The notes below the pieces were generated by a model. The model was given only the letters and a program-made list of their open reading frames with translations, was not told the origin of the DNA and ran no database searches. This document shows, in pieces, positions 7,584 through 15,436 of a stretch of DNA of 64,000 nt; the stretch's first letter is position 1, and each line of letters starts with the position of its first letter. This DNA comes from Duganella flavida (lineage in GTDB: Bacteria; Pseudomonadota; Gammaproteobacteria; Burkholderiales; Burkholderiaceae_D). The DNA lies in contig NZ_WWCN01000010.1 of the NCBI RefSeq assembly GCF_009857445.1, positions 62,001-126,000 of the forward strand. Reading direction: 5' to 3'. The position numbers and the translations under genes were made by a program.

Positions 7584-8962
7584 ACAAGCGCGCCATCCTC
7601 GCCATCATCCTGGTTAACTATGTAATGATTGTGCTGGATACTTCGGTAGTCCTGACTGGCCTGCCGAAGATCCATCTTGAACTGGGCTTCAGCGATAGCG
7701 GGCTGGCGTGGGTGCAGAGCGCCTACACGCTGACCTTCGGCGGCTTCCTGCTGCTGGCAGCGCGCGCAGGTGACATCATCGGCCGTCGCCGCATGCTGGT
7801 GGCGGGGCTGGCGCTGTTCACGCTGGCGTCGCTGGCGATAGGTGCGGCGATGTCGCCGGCGTGGCTGGTGGTCGCGCGCGCGGTACAGGGACTGGGCGCG
7901 GCGATTCTGGCGCCATCCACGCTGGCGCTGCTGCAAACCAGCTTTGCCGAAGGCGCCGAGCGCACGCACGCGGTGTCGCTGTACAGCGCGACGGCGGGTA
8001 TCGCGGCGAGTGTCGGATTGGTGCTGGGAGGCGTGCTTGCTGAGTGGATGTCATGGCGCGTCGGCTTCCTTGTCAACTTGCCGATCGGTGTGGCGATGAT
8101 CTGGGCTGCGCGTCGTTACATTCCCGAGAGCCCACGTAGCAGCGGCGCCTTCGACGTGGCCGGCGCGCTGGCTTCCACCACTGGCATGAGCGCATTGGTG
8201 TACGCTTTCATTCGCTCGGTCAGTGCTGGCTGGGGCGATGCGCTGACACAGGGCACGCTGGTCGCAGGCTTGTTGCTGCTGGCCGCCTTCATCGTCAACG
8301 AGCGCCGCGCGGCGCAGCCGATTATGCCGCTGCGCTTATTTGCGAACCGCCAGCGGGCATCGGCCTATGCGGCGCGCATGCTGTTCCTTGGCGCGATGAT
8401 CGGTTTCTTTTTCTTCACCACACAGTACCTGCAAACCGTGCTGAATTATCCACCGTCGTTGACCGGGATGGCCTTCCTGCCGATGACGATGGTGAACTTT
8501 GCGGTAGCGCTGCAAGTGCCGCACCTGACGCGCCGCTTCGGCAACGCGCGTCTGCTGGCGTTTGGTCTGGCGGTTTGCCTGGCAGGCATGGTTTGGCTGA
8601 GCCGCGTGTCGCCGCAAGACGGCTACTGGCTGGCGGTGGCGTTGCCGATGGTACTGATCGGCGCAGGGCAGGGCATGACGCTAAGTCCCCTGACCGCAGC
8701 CGGCATCGCCGGTGTGTCCGCTCAGGACGCGGGGGCAGCAGCGGGCGTAGTGAACGTGGCGCACCAGCTGGGCAATTCCCTGGGCCTTGCGGTGCTGGTG
8801 TCACTGGCTGCAATCGGCGCGCACGAACTACACGGCGCAGCCTTGCTGGCGCACCGCGTAACGACAGCGCTGACTGCATCCAGTGTGATGCTGGTGCTGG
8901 CCCTTCTGCTGATGGTGCGGCAGGGACTAGGCCAGCGCGTGCTCAGTGGAGTTCGGCCTTAG
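7580..8962 (+). CDS. MFS exporter, DHA2 (14-TM drug:H+ antiporter-like)
   Basis: A 460-residue inner-membrane protein. LDTSVVLTGLPKI, WVQSAYTLTFGGFLLLAARAGDIIGRRRML (the D-x-x-G-R-R-R loop between helices 2 and 3) and VVARAVQGLGAAILAPSTLALL (motif C region) are classical DHA2 features. Many further hydrophobic helices follow, and the length fits 14 helices. Such proteins expel drugs, dyes or toxic metabolites using the proton gradient. It starts within the cupin stop codon, implying one transcript, probably under the divergent LysR protein. Its last 20 bases overlap the end of the convergent symporter gene. Confidence 0.85.
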   Translation: MNKRAILAIILVNYVMIVLDTSVVLTGLPKIHLELGFSDSGLAWVQSAYTLTFGGFLLLAARAGDIIGRRRMLVAGLALFTLASLAIGAAMSPAWLVVARAVQGLGAAILAPSTLALLQTSFAEGAERTHAVSLYSATAGIAASVGLVLGGVLAEWMSWRVGFLVNLPIGVAMIWAARRYIPESPRSSGAFDVAGALASTTGMSALVYAFIRSVSAGWGDALTQGTLVAGLLLLAAFIVNERRAAQPIMPLRLFANRQRASAYAARMLFLGAMIGFFFFTTQYLQTVLNYPPSLTGMAFLPMTMVNFAVALQVPHLTRRFGNARLLAFGLAVCLAGMVWLSRVSPQDGYWLAVALPMVLIGAGQGMTLSPLTAAGIAGVSAQDAGAAAGVVNVAHQLGNSLGLAVLVSLAAIGAHELHGAALLAHRVTTALTASSVMLVLALLLMVRQGLGQRVLSGVRP

Positions 8963-10220
8963 GGATAAACAGCGCGGTCAGCATGCCGACGATGCAGACG
9001 GCGATCACGTACCACGCCGCGCCGAGTGGATCGCTCTTCAGCATCAGCGTAACCACCACCGGCGTCAGGCCGCCAAAGATGGCGTAAGACAGGTTGTACG
9101 AGAACGACAGTCCCGAAAAGCGCACCTGCGGCGGGAAGGCCTGCACCAGCACGCACGGCACCGCGCCCACCACACCGACGCAGAAGCCGGTCAGGCCGTA
9201 CAGCGGCAGCAGCAGTTCCGGCTGCACGCGCAGGGTGGTGTAGAACACGTAGGTGCAAATCGCCAGCAGCAGCGAACCAACCAGCAGCACCGGCTTGGCA
9301 CCCAGCTTATCGGCCAGCGCGCCGTAGAACACGCAGCCGATCGCCAATCCCAGCGTCGCAATCGTATTCGCCACCAGCGAGGTGCGCGCATCGATGTGAT
9401 AAAACTTCTGCAGCAGCACAGGCGTCATCAGGATCACCACCACGATGCCGGCCGACAGCATCCACGTCAGCAGCATCGACACAGTAACCGCGCTGCGATG
9501 GTTGCGCAGCACGGACTTCAGCGGCATTTCGGCAGCCAGCGCTTTGCGCTGCGCCATCTCGGCAAACACCGGCGTCTCATGCAGCCAGCGGCGCAAGTAC
9601 ATCGCTCCAAGGCCGAACACGCCGCCCAGCAGGAATGGCACGCGCCATGCGCCGGCCAGTACTTCGTCCATTTTGTAGGCGGTGTTGAGTGCAGTCGCCA
9701 CCAGCGATCCAAGCAGGATGCCGAAGGTGAGGCCGGCCGTCAGCACGCCGCAGGCATAGCCGGTGTAACGGGCCGGCACATGCTCGGACACGAACACCCA
9801 CGCACCCGGCACTTCGCCGCCCACCGCCGCCCCCTGGAATACGCGCATCAACAGCAGCAGGATGGGCGCGGCGAGGCCGATGTTGGCGTAGGTTGGCAGC
9901 AGGCCGATGGCCAGCGTCGGCAGTGCCATCATCAAAATCGACAGGGTGAACATGCGTTTGCGGCCCAGCAGGTCGCCGAAGTGCGCCATCACGATGCCGC
10001 CCAGCGGACGCACCACATAACCGGCCGCGAAGATGCCGAAGGTCTGAAAGGTGCGCAGCCAATCCGGCATTTCGGGCGGGAAGAACAGCTGGCCGATAGC
10101 GTTGGCAAAGAAGACGAAGATGATGAAATCGTAGAATTCCAGCGCGCCGCCCAGTGCGGCGAGGGACAGGGTTTTGTAGTCCTGGCGCGTGAGCGGGCGG
10201 GCAGTCTCGGTGTTGTGCAT
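8943..10220 (-). CDS. MFS transporter, metabolite:H+ symporter (MHS) family
   Basis: A 425-residue, 12-helix inner-membrane carrier. AALGGALEFYDFIIFVFFANAIGQLFFP, FAAGYVVRPLGGIVMAHFGDLLGRKRMF and LLLMRVFQGAAVGGEVPGAWVFVSEH are diagnostic of the ProP/KgtP/ShiA-type metabolite:proton symporters, which import organic acids, osmolytes or shikimate-like compounds. The substrate cannot be told from the sequence. It is transcribed leftward, convergent with the DHA2 gene and divergent from the gluconate operon across a 318-bp spacer. No operon partner is evident. Confidence 0.85.
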   Translation of the reverse strand: MHNTETARPLTRQDYKTLSLAALGGALEFYDFIIFVFFANAIGQLFFPPEMPDWLRTFQTFGIFAAGYVVRPLGGIVMAHFGDLLGRKRMFTLSILMMALPTLAIGLLPTYANIGLAAPILLLLMRVFQGAAVGGEVPGAWVFVSEHVPARYTGYACGVLTAGLTFGILLGSLVATALNTAYKMDEVLAGAWRVPFLLGGVFGLGAMYLRRWLHETPVFAEMAQRKALAAEMPLKSVLRNHRSAVTVSMLLTWMLSAGIVVVILMTPVLLQKFYHIDARTSLVANTIATLGLAIGCVFYGALADKLGAKPVLLVGSLLLAICTYVFYTTLRVQPELLLPLYGLTGFCVGVVGAVPCVLVQAFPPQVRFSGLSFSYNLSYAIFGGLTPVVVTLMLKSDPLGAAWYVIAVCIVGMLTALFIPKAELH

Positions 10221-10420
10221 GTGTTGTTCTTATCGGTTGAGGGAAGTAGGGCACGCGTAGCATAGCATCCACAGTGTGGCTTTTGTGCCGCACTTTGTAT
10301 TGCGCCGCAACAGACGAGGACCGGCCCGACGCAGCCAGGCGTTTCACTGGTTTCATATGCTGCATTGCGACATGAATTTGCCTTTACAAATTCCTACGGT
10401 AAGTTAAAGTCAACAAAAAA

Positions 10421-10434
10421 TGATAACGCTATCT
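10421..10434 (+). promoter_or_regulatory. Upstream LacI/GntR-type operator
   Basis: TGATAACGCTATCT is a near-palindrome with the central CG typical of LacI-family sites and close to the known GntR gluconate-repressor consensus. It matches the second site in 12 of 14 positions and lies 88 bp from it, a spacing compatible with repressor looping. Confidence 0.6.
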
Positions 10435-10508
10435 TGGCGCTGACGAAAAACTCCCCGTATTGGATTGCTAGGTGCTGCTGTAACGCATCTATTTCTTCAG
10501 AAACGAAA

Positions 10509-10522
10509 TGTTAGCGCTATCT
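10509..10522 (+). promoter_or_regulatory. Proximal LacI/GntR-type operator
   Basis: TGTTAGCGCTATCT contains the perfect core TAGCGCTA and ends 16 bases before the gntK start codon, so a bound repressor would block transcription of the leader. Confidence 0.6.
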
Positions 10523-10538
10523 AACCTTGGAGATGTGG

Positions 10539-11030
10539 ATGCAGAGTATCCGTTGGGTGGTGATGGGCGTCAGCGGCTGCGGCAAGAGCACGGTCGGGCA
10601 GGCGCTGGCGGCCGCGAACGGTGTGCCGTTTGTCGAGGGCGACCAGTATCACCCGCCCGCCAACGTGGCCAAGATGTCGGCCGGCCTGCCGCTGGACGAT
10701 AACGACCGCGCCGACTGGCTGCTGGCTTTACAGGCGCAGATCAAAGCGGCGCGGCTGCGCGGCGAAGGGCTGGTGATTTCCTGCTCCTCGCTCAAGCGGC
10801 GCTACCGCGACCTGCTGCGGCAGGGCGACCCGGCGCTGCGCTTTGCGCATCTGGATGGTCCCCAGGAGTTGATATCCGCCCGCATGCAGGCGCGAGTCGG
10901 CCATTACATGCCGCCCTCTCTGTTAGAGAGCCAGTTCCGCGACCTGGAACCGCTGCAGGACGATGAAGCAGGAATTACGCTGGATATAGAAACACCGCCC
11001 GAAGATCTGGTGACGCAGATCAGGGCATAA
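10539..11030 (+). CDS. gntK: Gluconokinase
   Basis: A 163-residue cytoplasmic kinase that phosphorylates D-gluconate to 6-phosphogluconate, feeding the Entner-Doudoroff or pentose-phosphate route. The P-loop MGVSGCGKST lies at about 9-18, followed by EGDQYHPPANVAKMSAGLPLDDNDRADWL, the gluconokinase signature. Then come ISCSSLKRRYRDLLR and GHYMPPSLLESQFRDLEPL. Length is normal for GntK. Start: GGAG six bases upstream favours the ATG at 10539; the ATG at 10533 is in frame. It is first in an operon with a TonB-dependent receptor and GntP, behind two GntR-like operators. The repressor gene itself is not in this window. Confidence 0.92.
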   Translation: MQSIRWVVMGVSGCGKSTVGQALAAANGVPFVEGDQYHPPANVAKMSAGLPLDDNDRADWLLALQAQIKAARLRGEGLVISCSSLKRRYRDLLRQGDPALRFAHLDGPQELISARMQARVGHYMPPSLLESQFRDLEPLQDDEAGITLDIETPPEDLVTQIRA

Positions 11031-11074
11031 GCAGTTCGCAGTAAAACCACAATAACTAGATGGAGACTGACACA

Positions 11075-14000
11075 ATGACGACACTGACTACCCGTAACAC
11101 CATCATGCGCCTGGCCGTGGCCAGCGCATGCAGCTGGATCGCCGTATCCGCCGCCCATGCCCAGCAAGCCGCGGCATCCGCCGCCGACGCGCAGCAGGCG
11201 GATGCGCAGTCCGCAGCACCAGCCGCAACGCCGGCCGCCGCCACCGAAGCTGAAGCCAAGGTTGACAACGTGGTGACCGTATCCGGCTCACGCATTTCGG
11301 CGCGCGGCTTCACCCAGCCGACGCCGACCACCGTGCTCAGTGCTGACGACCTGGCCAAGAACGCCAAGCCTAACCTGTTCAACGCCATCGCTGAACTGCC
11401 TGCGCTGCAGGGCAGCACTGGCCGCACCACTAGCACCAACAGCACCAGCAGCGGCATCCAGGGCCTGAGCTCATTGAGCCTGCGCGGCCTCGGTCCGATC
11501 CGCACCCTGACACTGCTGGACGGCCAGCGCGTGGTCGGCGCCAACGTCACCGGCGTGACGGACGTCAGCCAGTTCCCGCAACTGCTGGTCAAGCGCGTGG
11601 ACGTGGTGACCGGCGGCGCCTCGGCCTCGTACGGCTCGGACGCCATCGGCGGCGCGGTCAACTTCATCACCGATAAAAAATTCGAAGGCTTCAAGTTCAA
11701 TGTCGAAGGCGGCCAGACCACCTACCGCGACGACAAGAACGGCACCCTGCAAGCAGCCTTCGGCAAAGCTTTCATGGACGACCGCTTGCACGTAACAGGC
11801 AGCGTGGAATATGGCCGCGAGAAGGGCATCGAATCGCCGGGCTTCGGCGAAGTGGGCCCGAACGGCCGTACCTGGTACCAAAATCCGGCCTACCAGATTC
11901 GCCCGCTGGCGCAGACCAACGACGGCAAGCCACAGTACACCGTCATCTCGCACGCGCAGCAGTACCAGTACGCCAAGTACGGCCTGATTACCAACGGCCC
12001 GCTGCAAGGCACGGCGTTTGGCGCGAATGGCGAACCATATAAATTCAACTACGGCTCCAACGGCGTACCAACCGGCACCGGCGCGGTGAGTGGCTGCGTC
12101 AATCCATTCTGCGTCGGCGGCGATTTGAGCGGTAGCGTGGGCGCGGGCACCAACCTGGCGATGGACTTGACCCGCCAGGTGGCTTACACCCGCGTGGGCT
12201 TCGACATCAACCCAGATCACGAAATCTACTTCACCGCCAACTTCGGTAAAGTGAAGTCGGTGTTCTCGCCGAATCCTGGCGCGGCGAAGAATGCCAACCT
12301 GACCATCCAGTGCTCGAATCCATACCTGCCGGCGTCGATCGCTGCGGCGTGCGCGGCGAATAACATCACCAGCTTCCAGTACGGCACCGCCAACGCCGAG
12401 TTCCCGGAAAATATCAACGTCCATCCAACCCGCAAGATGCAGCGCCTGGTGATCGGCGCGGATGGCCGCTTCCCGGCCTTCGGCAAAGAATGGTCGTATG
12501 ACGCGTATGCTGAACGCGGCGTCAACTTCACCGACATCATCGTCCACGACATGACGCTGAATGCGCGCTACAACGCCGCCATCGACGCGGTCAAGCTGGC
12601 CGACGGCACCATCGGCTGCCGCAGTGATGCGGCACGCGCTTCCGGCTGCGTCCCGCTCAACATCATCGGCAATGTGCCGGTCAGCGCGGCGACGTGGAAT
12701 TACATTGCGCCACAAAACGGTCCGCAGCAGCACACCCGTATGCAGCAGGACGTCGGCAGTTTCAATGTCAACGGCGAGGCGTTTGATTCGTGGGCTGGCC
12801 CGGTGGCATTGGCGACTGGCGCCGAGTGGCGCCGCGAGAGCTACCGCGTCAGCGGTGACACTTACGGCAACGGCGTTACCGCCGACACGCCGAACAGCGC
12901 CGCCTATCCGGCCGATCCGCTGCTGAATTCCACGGTCGGTAATAACTGGTACGCCGGTAACTACCACAACGCCTCCGGCACCTACAACGTGAAGGAAGCC
13001 TATCTGGAGCTGAACGTGCCGGTACTGAAATCGGCAACCTGGGGCGAGGCTAACATCAACATGGCCGACCGCCACACCCAGTACAGCACCTCCGGCCACG
13101 TCGAAAGCTGGAAGCTGGGCGCCAGCTGGAAGACCGGCATCGATGGCTTGCGCCTGCGCGCTGTAACCTCGAAAGACGTACGTGCGCCTAACTTGAGCGA
13201 GCTGTATGCGGCCGCCGTGGTGGTCAACAACGTGGTGCAGTATCAAGGTAACACCGTCACCATCCAGCAGCGTACCGTGGGTAACACCAAGCTGCGTCCT
13301 GAAATCGCGCGTAATAATATCTTCGGCGTGGTGCTGGATCGTCCAAGCTGGGCGCCGGGCTTCAGCGCGTCGATCGACTACTTCGACATCAAAGTCAATG
13401 GCGTGATCTCGTCGCTGTCGGCGCAGCAGGAAGTGGATCTGTGCGTAGCGGGGAACAAAGAAATCTGCGGCGCCATGTCGCTGGGGAACGCGGTCGCCAC
13501 TAATAACTATGTGACGGTGCAAGCCTTTAATCTCGCTTCGCTGCATAGCAAGGGCTACGACCTGGAAGGTTCGTACCGCATGAACCTGAAAGACTGGAAC
13601 CTGCCGGGCCGCTTCACGGTGCGCGCGCTGGTCACCCGTAACATCAGCTTCCTGACCGATCCGGGCGTGGTGGGCACCATTCCATCGGAAGGCGCGGGCA
13701 ATAACCTTGGCAATACGCCGCGCTGGAAAGGCCTGGCGTCGCAATCGTGGGACACCGATAAATACAGCTTGACGCTGAGCCAGCGCTGGATCAGCAGCGG
13801 CAAGTACAGCAACGAGTTTATCGAGTGCCAGACCAACTGCCCGGTATCGACCGTGATCCATCCGACCATCTACAACAACCATATGAAGGGCGCCTTCTAC
13901 GTGGACCTGGGCGGTACCTGGAAGTTCTCGGACAAAGCCACGGCTTTCTTCAAGGTGGATAACATCGGCAACGTCGATCCGGCGCCGGCACCGCAGGCTA

Positions 14001-14080
14001 ACCTGAGCTTCGGCATCAACCCGGCGCTGTACGATGTGATCGGCCGCGTGTACCGCGCCGGTCTGCGCTACAACTTCTAA
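11075..14080 (+). CDS. TonB-dependent receptor of the gluconate/carbohydrate operon
   Basis: An outer-membrane TonB-dependent receptor of about 1001 residues. A signal peptide (ASACSWIAVSAAHAQQ) precedes a plug domain with VTVSGSRISARGFTQPTPTTVL, LSLRGLGPIRTLTLLDGQRV and VDVVTGGASASYGSDAIGGAVNFIT. The long beta-barrel ends in VYRAGLRYNF with the aromatic terminus. Receptors of this size with the R-G-L-G plug motif are commonly carbohydrate or oligosaccharide importers. Start at the ATG at 11075 (GGAG upstream) rather than 11060. It lies 44 bases after gntK and is followed four bases later by gntP. This context suggests the outer-membrane step for a gluconate-containing or glucan-derived substrate; that is inference. 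Confidence 0.85.
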   Translation: MTTLTTRNTIMRLAVASACSWIAVSAAHAQQAAASAADAQQADAQSAAPAATPAAATEAEAKVDNVVTVSGSRISARGFTQPTPTTVLSADDLAKNAKPNLFNAIAELPALQGSTGRTTSTNSTSSGIQGLSSLSLRGLGPIRTLTLLDGQRVVGANVTGVTDVSQFPQLLVKRVDVVTGGASASYGSDAIGGAVNFITDKKFEGFKFNVEGGQTTYRDDKNGTLQAAFGKAFMDDRLHVTGSVEYGREKGIESPGFGEVGPNGRTWYQNPAYQIRPLAQTNDGKPQYTVISHAQQYQYAKYGLITNGPLQGTAFGANGEPYKFNYGSNGVPTGTGAVSGCVNPFCVGGDLSGSVGAGTNLAMDLTRQVAYTRVGFDINPDHEIYFTANFGKVKSVFSPNPGAAKNANLTIQCSNPYLPASIAAACAANNITSFQYGTANAEFPENINVHPTRKMQRLVIGADGRFPAFGKEWSYDAYAERGVNFTDIIVHDMTLNARYNAAIDAVKLADGTIGCRSDAARASGCVPLNIIGNVPVSAATWNYIAPQNGPQQHTRMQQDVGSFNVNGEAFDSWAGPVALATGAEWRRESYRVSGDTYGNGVTADTPNSAAYPADPLLNSTVGNNWYAGNYHNASGTYNVKEAYLELNVPVLKSATWGEANINMADRHTQYSTSGHVESWKLGASWKTGIDGLRLRAVTSKDVRAPNLSELYAAAVVVNNVVQYQGNTVTIQQRTVGNTKLRPEIARNNIFGVVLDRPSWAPGFSASIDYFDIKVNGVISSLSAQQEVDLCVAGNKEICGAMSLGNAVATNNYVTVQAFNLASLHSKGYDLEGSYRMNLKDWNLPGRFTVRALVTRNISFLTDPGVVGTIPSEGAGNNLGNTPRWKGLASQSWDTDKYSLTLSQRWISSGKYSNEFIECQTNCPVSTVIHPTIYNNHMKGAFYVDLGGTWKFSDKATAFFKVDNIGNVDPAPAPQANLSFGINPALYDVIGRVYRAGLRYNF

Positions 14081-14083
14081 GCG

Positions 14084-15433
14084 ATGGCCGCGCTCTTCGG
14101 AGTGACGCCGGCAGCGTGGGCGCTGATTGCCGTGGCATTGGCAGTCGGTACGCTCACGCTGCTGATCGCGTGGGCCAAGGTTCAGCCGCTGCTGGCGTTC
14201 GTGGTGGCGGCTTTGCTGGCGGCGCTACTGCTTGGGATGCCGCTGGCAAGCATACCGAAGTCGATCGACAAGGGCATTGGCGATTTGCTTGGATCGCTGA
14301 TCGTCATCGTCTGCCTGGGCGCGGTGTTCGGCAAGCTGATCGCCGACAGCGGGGCGGCGCAGCGCATCGCCAGTTACCTGATCGGCGTGTTCGGCTCCGC
14401 GCGCATGCCGGTGGCGCTGACGCTGACCGGCTTCGTGGCCGGAATTCCCTTGTACTACAACGTCGGCTTCGTGCTGCTGGTGCCGCTGGTGTTCTCGCTG
14501 GTGTACCGGAGCGGCCGCCCGGCGGTAGCGATGGCGATCCCGCTGCTGTGCGGGCTGTCGATTGCGCACGGTTTCCTGCCGCCGCATCCGTCGCCGACCG
14601 CTTTGGTGGCGCAGTTCCATGCCGATATGGGCCGCACGCTGTTCTACGGGATGATGGTCGCCGTGCCGACCTTGATCATCGCCGGCCCGCTGTTCGCCAT
14701 GACGCTCAAGCGCATCAAAGCTGAACCAGCGCCGATGTTCCGCACCGGCCTGCGTGACGAGGCCGCGCTGCCGGGTGTCTTCAACAGCTTCGCCACGGCA
14801 CTGCTGCCGGTATGGCTGCTGGCCGTCGCCACGGTTGCCGGTGCGATGCCGATTGCCGATCCTTCCTTGAAATCGCTGGTGGCTTTCCTCGCCAATCCCA
14901 TGATCGTGATGCTGCTTGCCTTGCTGGTGGCGGTGTTCACGCTGGGCGTGGCGCAGGGCCGCAAGCTGCCGGAGTTGATGGCTGGCGCGCAGGACGCCTT
15001 GCGCGACATCGCGCCGATTTTGCTGGTGATCGCTGGCGCTGGTGCGCTGAAACAGGTGCTGGTGGATTCCGGCGTCAGCGCGCAACTGGGCGCGCAGCTG
15101 GGCGCCTTGCCGGTGCCGCCGCTGGTTTTAGGCTGGCTGGTGGCGACCTTGATCCGTATCTGCCTCGGCTCCGCCACCGTGGCCGGGCTGACGGCGGCCG
15201 GCATCGTGGCGCCGGTGGTGCAGGCGTCCGGCATCGATCCGAGCCTGATGGTGCTAGCGATAGGCGCCGGCAGTTTGATGTGCAGCCACGTGAACGATTC
15301 CGGGTTCTGGATGTTCAAGGAGTACTTCGGCCTGTCGCTGCAGGATACCTTCCGTTCCTGGACGCTGATGGAAACGCTGGTCGGCGTGTTTGGTCTGATT
15401 TTCGTGCTGATTCTTTCTGCTTTTGTGGGATAA
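14084..15433 (+). CDS. gntP: Gluconate:H+ symporter, GntP family
   Basis: A 449-residue polytopic inner-membrane permease with the features of GntP/GntT gluconate symporters: LIAWAKVQPLLAFVVAALLAALLLGMP near the N-terminus, GKLIADSGAAQRIA, AGIPLYYNVGFVLLVPLVFS, HGFLPPHPSPTALV and SLMCSHVNDSGFWMFKEYFGLS near the C-terminus. It carries gluconate across the inner membrane for GntK. It starts four bases after the receptor stop codon and ends four bases before the next gene, so the cluster is one tight operon. Confidence 0.9.
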   Translation: MAALFGVTPAAWALIAVALAVGTLTLLIAWAKVQPLLAFVVAALLAALLLGMPLASIPKSIDKGIGDLLGSLIVIVCLGAVFGKLIADSGAAQRIASYLIGVFGSARMPVALTLTGFVAGIPLYYNVGFVLLVPLVFSLVYRSGRPAVAMAIPLLCGLSIAHGFLPPHPSPTALVAQFHADMGRTLFYGMMVAVPTLIIAGPLFAMTLKRIKAEPAPMFRTGLRDEAALPGVFNSFATALLPVWLLAVATVAGAMPIADPSLKSLVAFLANPMIVMLLALLVAVFTLGVAQGRKLPELMAGAQDALRDIAPILLVIAGAGALKQVLVDSGVSAQLGAQLGALPVPPLVLGWLVATLIRICLGSATVAGLTAAGIVAPVVQASGIDPSLMVLAIGAGSLMCSHVNDSGFWMFKEYFGLSLQDTFRSWTLMETLVGVFGLIFVLILSAFVG

Positions 15434-15436
15434 CAG

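Larger units (their letters stand above)
10221..10538. other. 318-bp divergent spacer upstream of the gluconate operon
   Basis: No coding sequence. It contains the presumed promoter of the leftward symporter and two LacI/GntR-type operators (10421-10434, 10509-10522) facing the gluconate operon. The left 200 bases show nothing else I can name. Confidence 0.6.

Noticed and set aside
8946..10265. Long rightward open frame opposite the MHS symporter
   Set aside because: Its translation is rich in Gln, Arg and His with no family features, the usual mirror of a GC-rich gene. The leftward frame has clear MFS motifs.
11471..13882. Very long leftward open frame opposite the TonB-dependent receptor
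   Set aside because: It is an antisense shadow in GC-rich DNA; the receptor frame has signal peptide, plug motifs and C-terminal aromatic strand.
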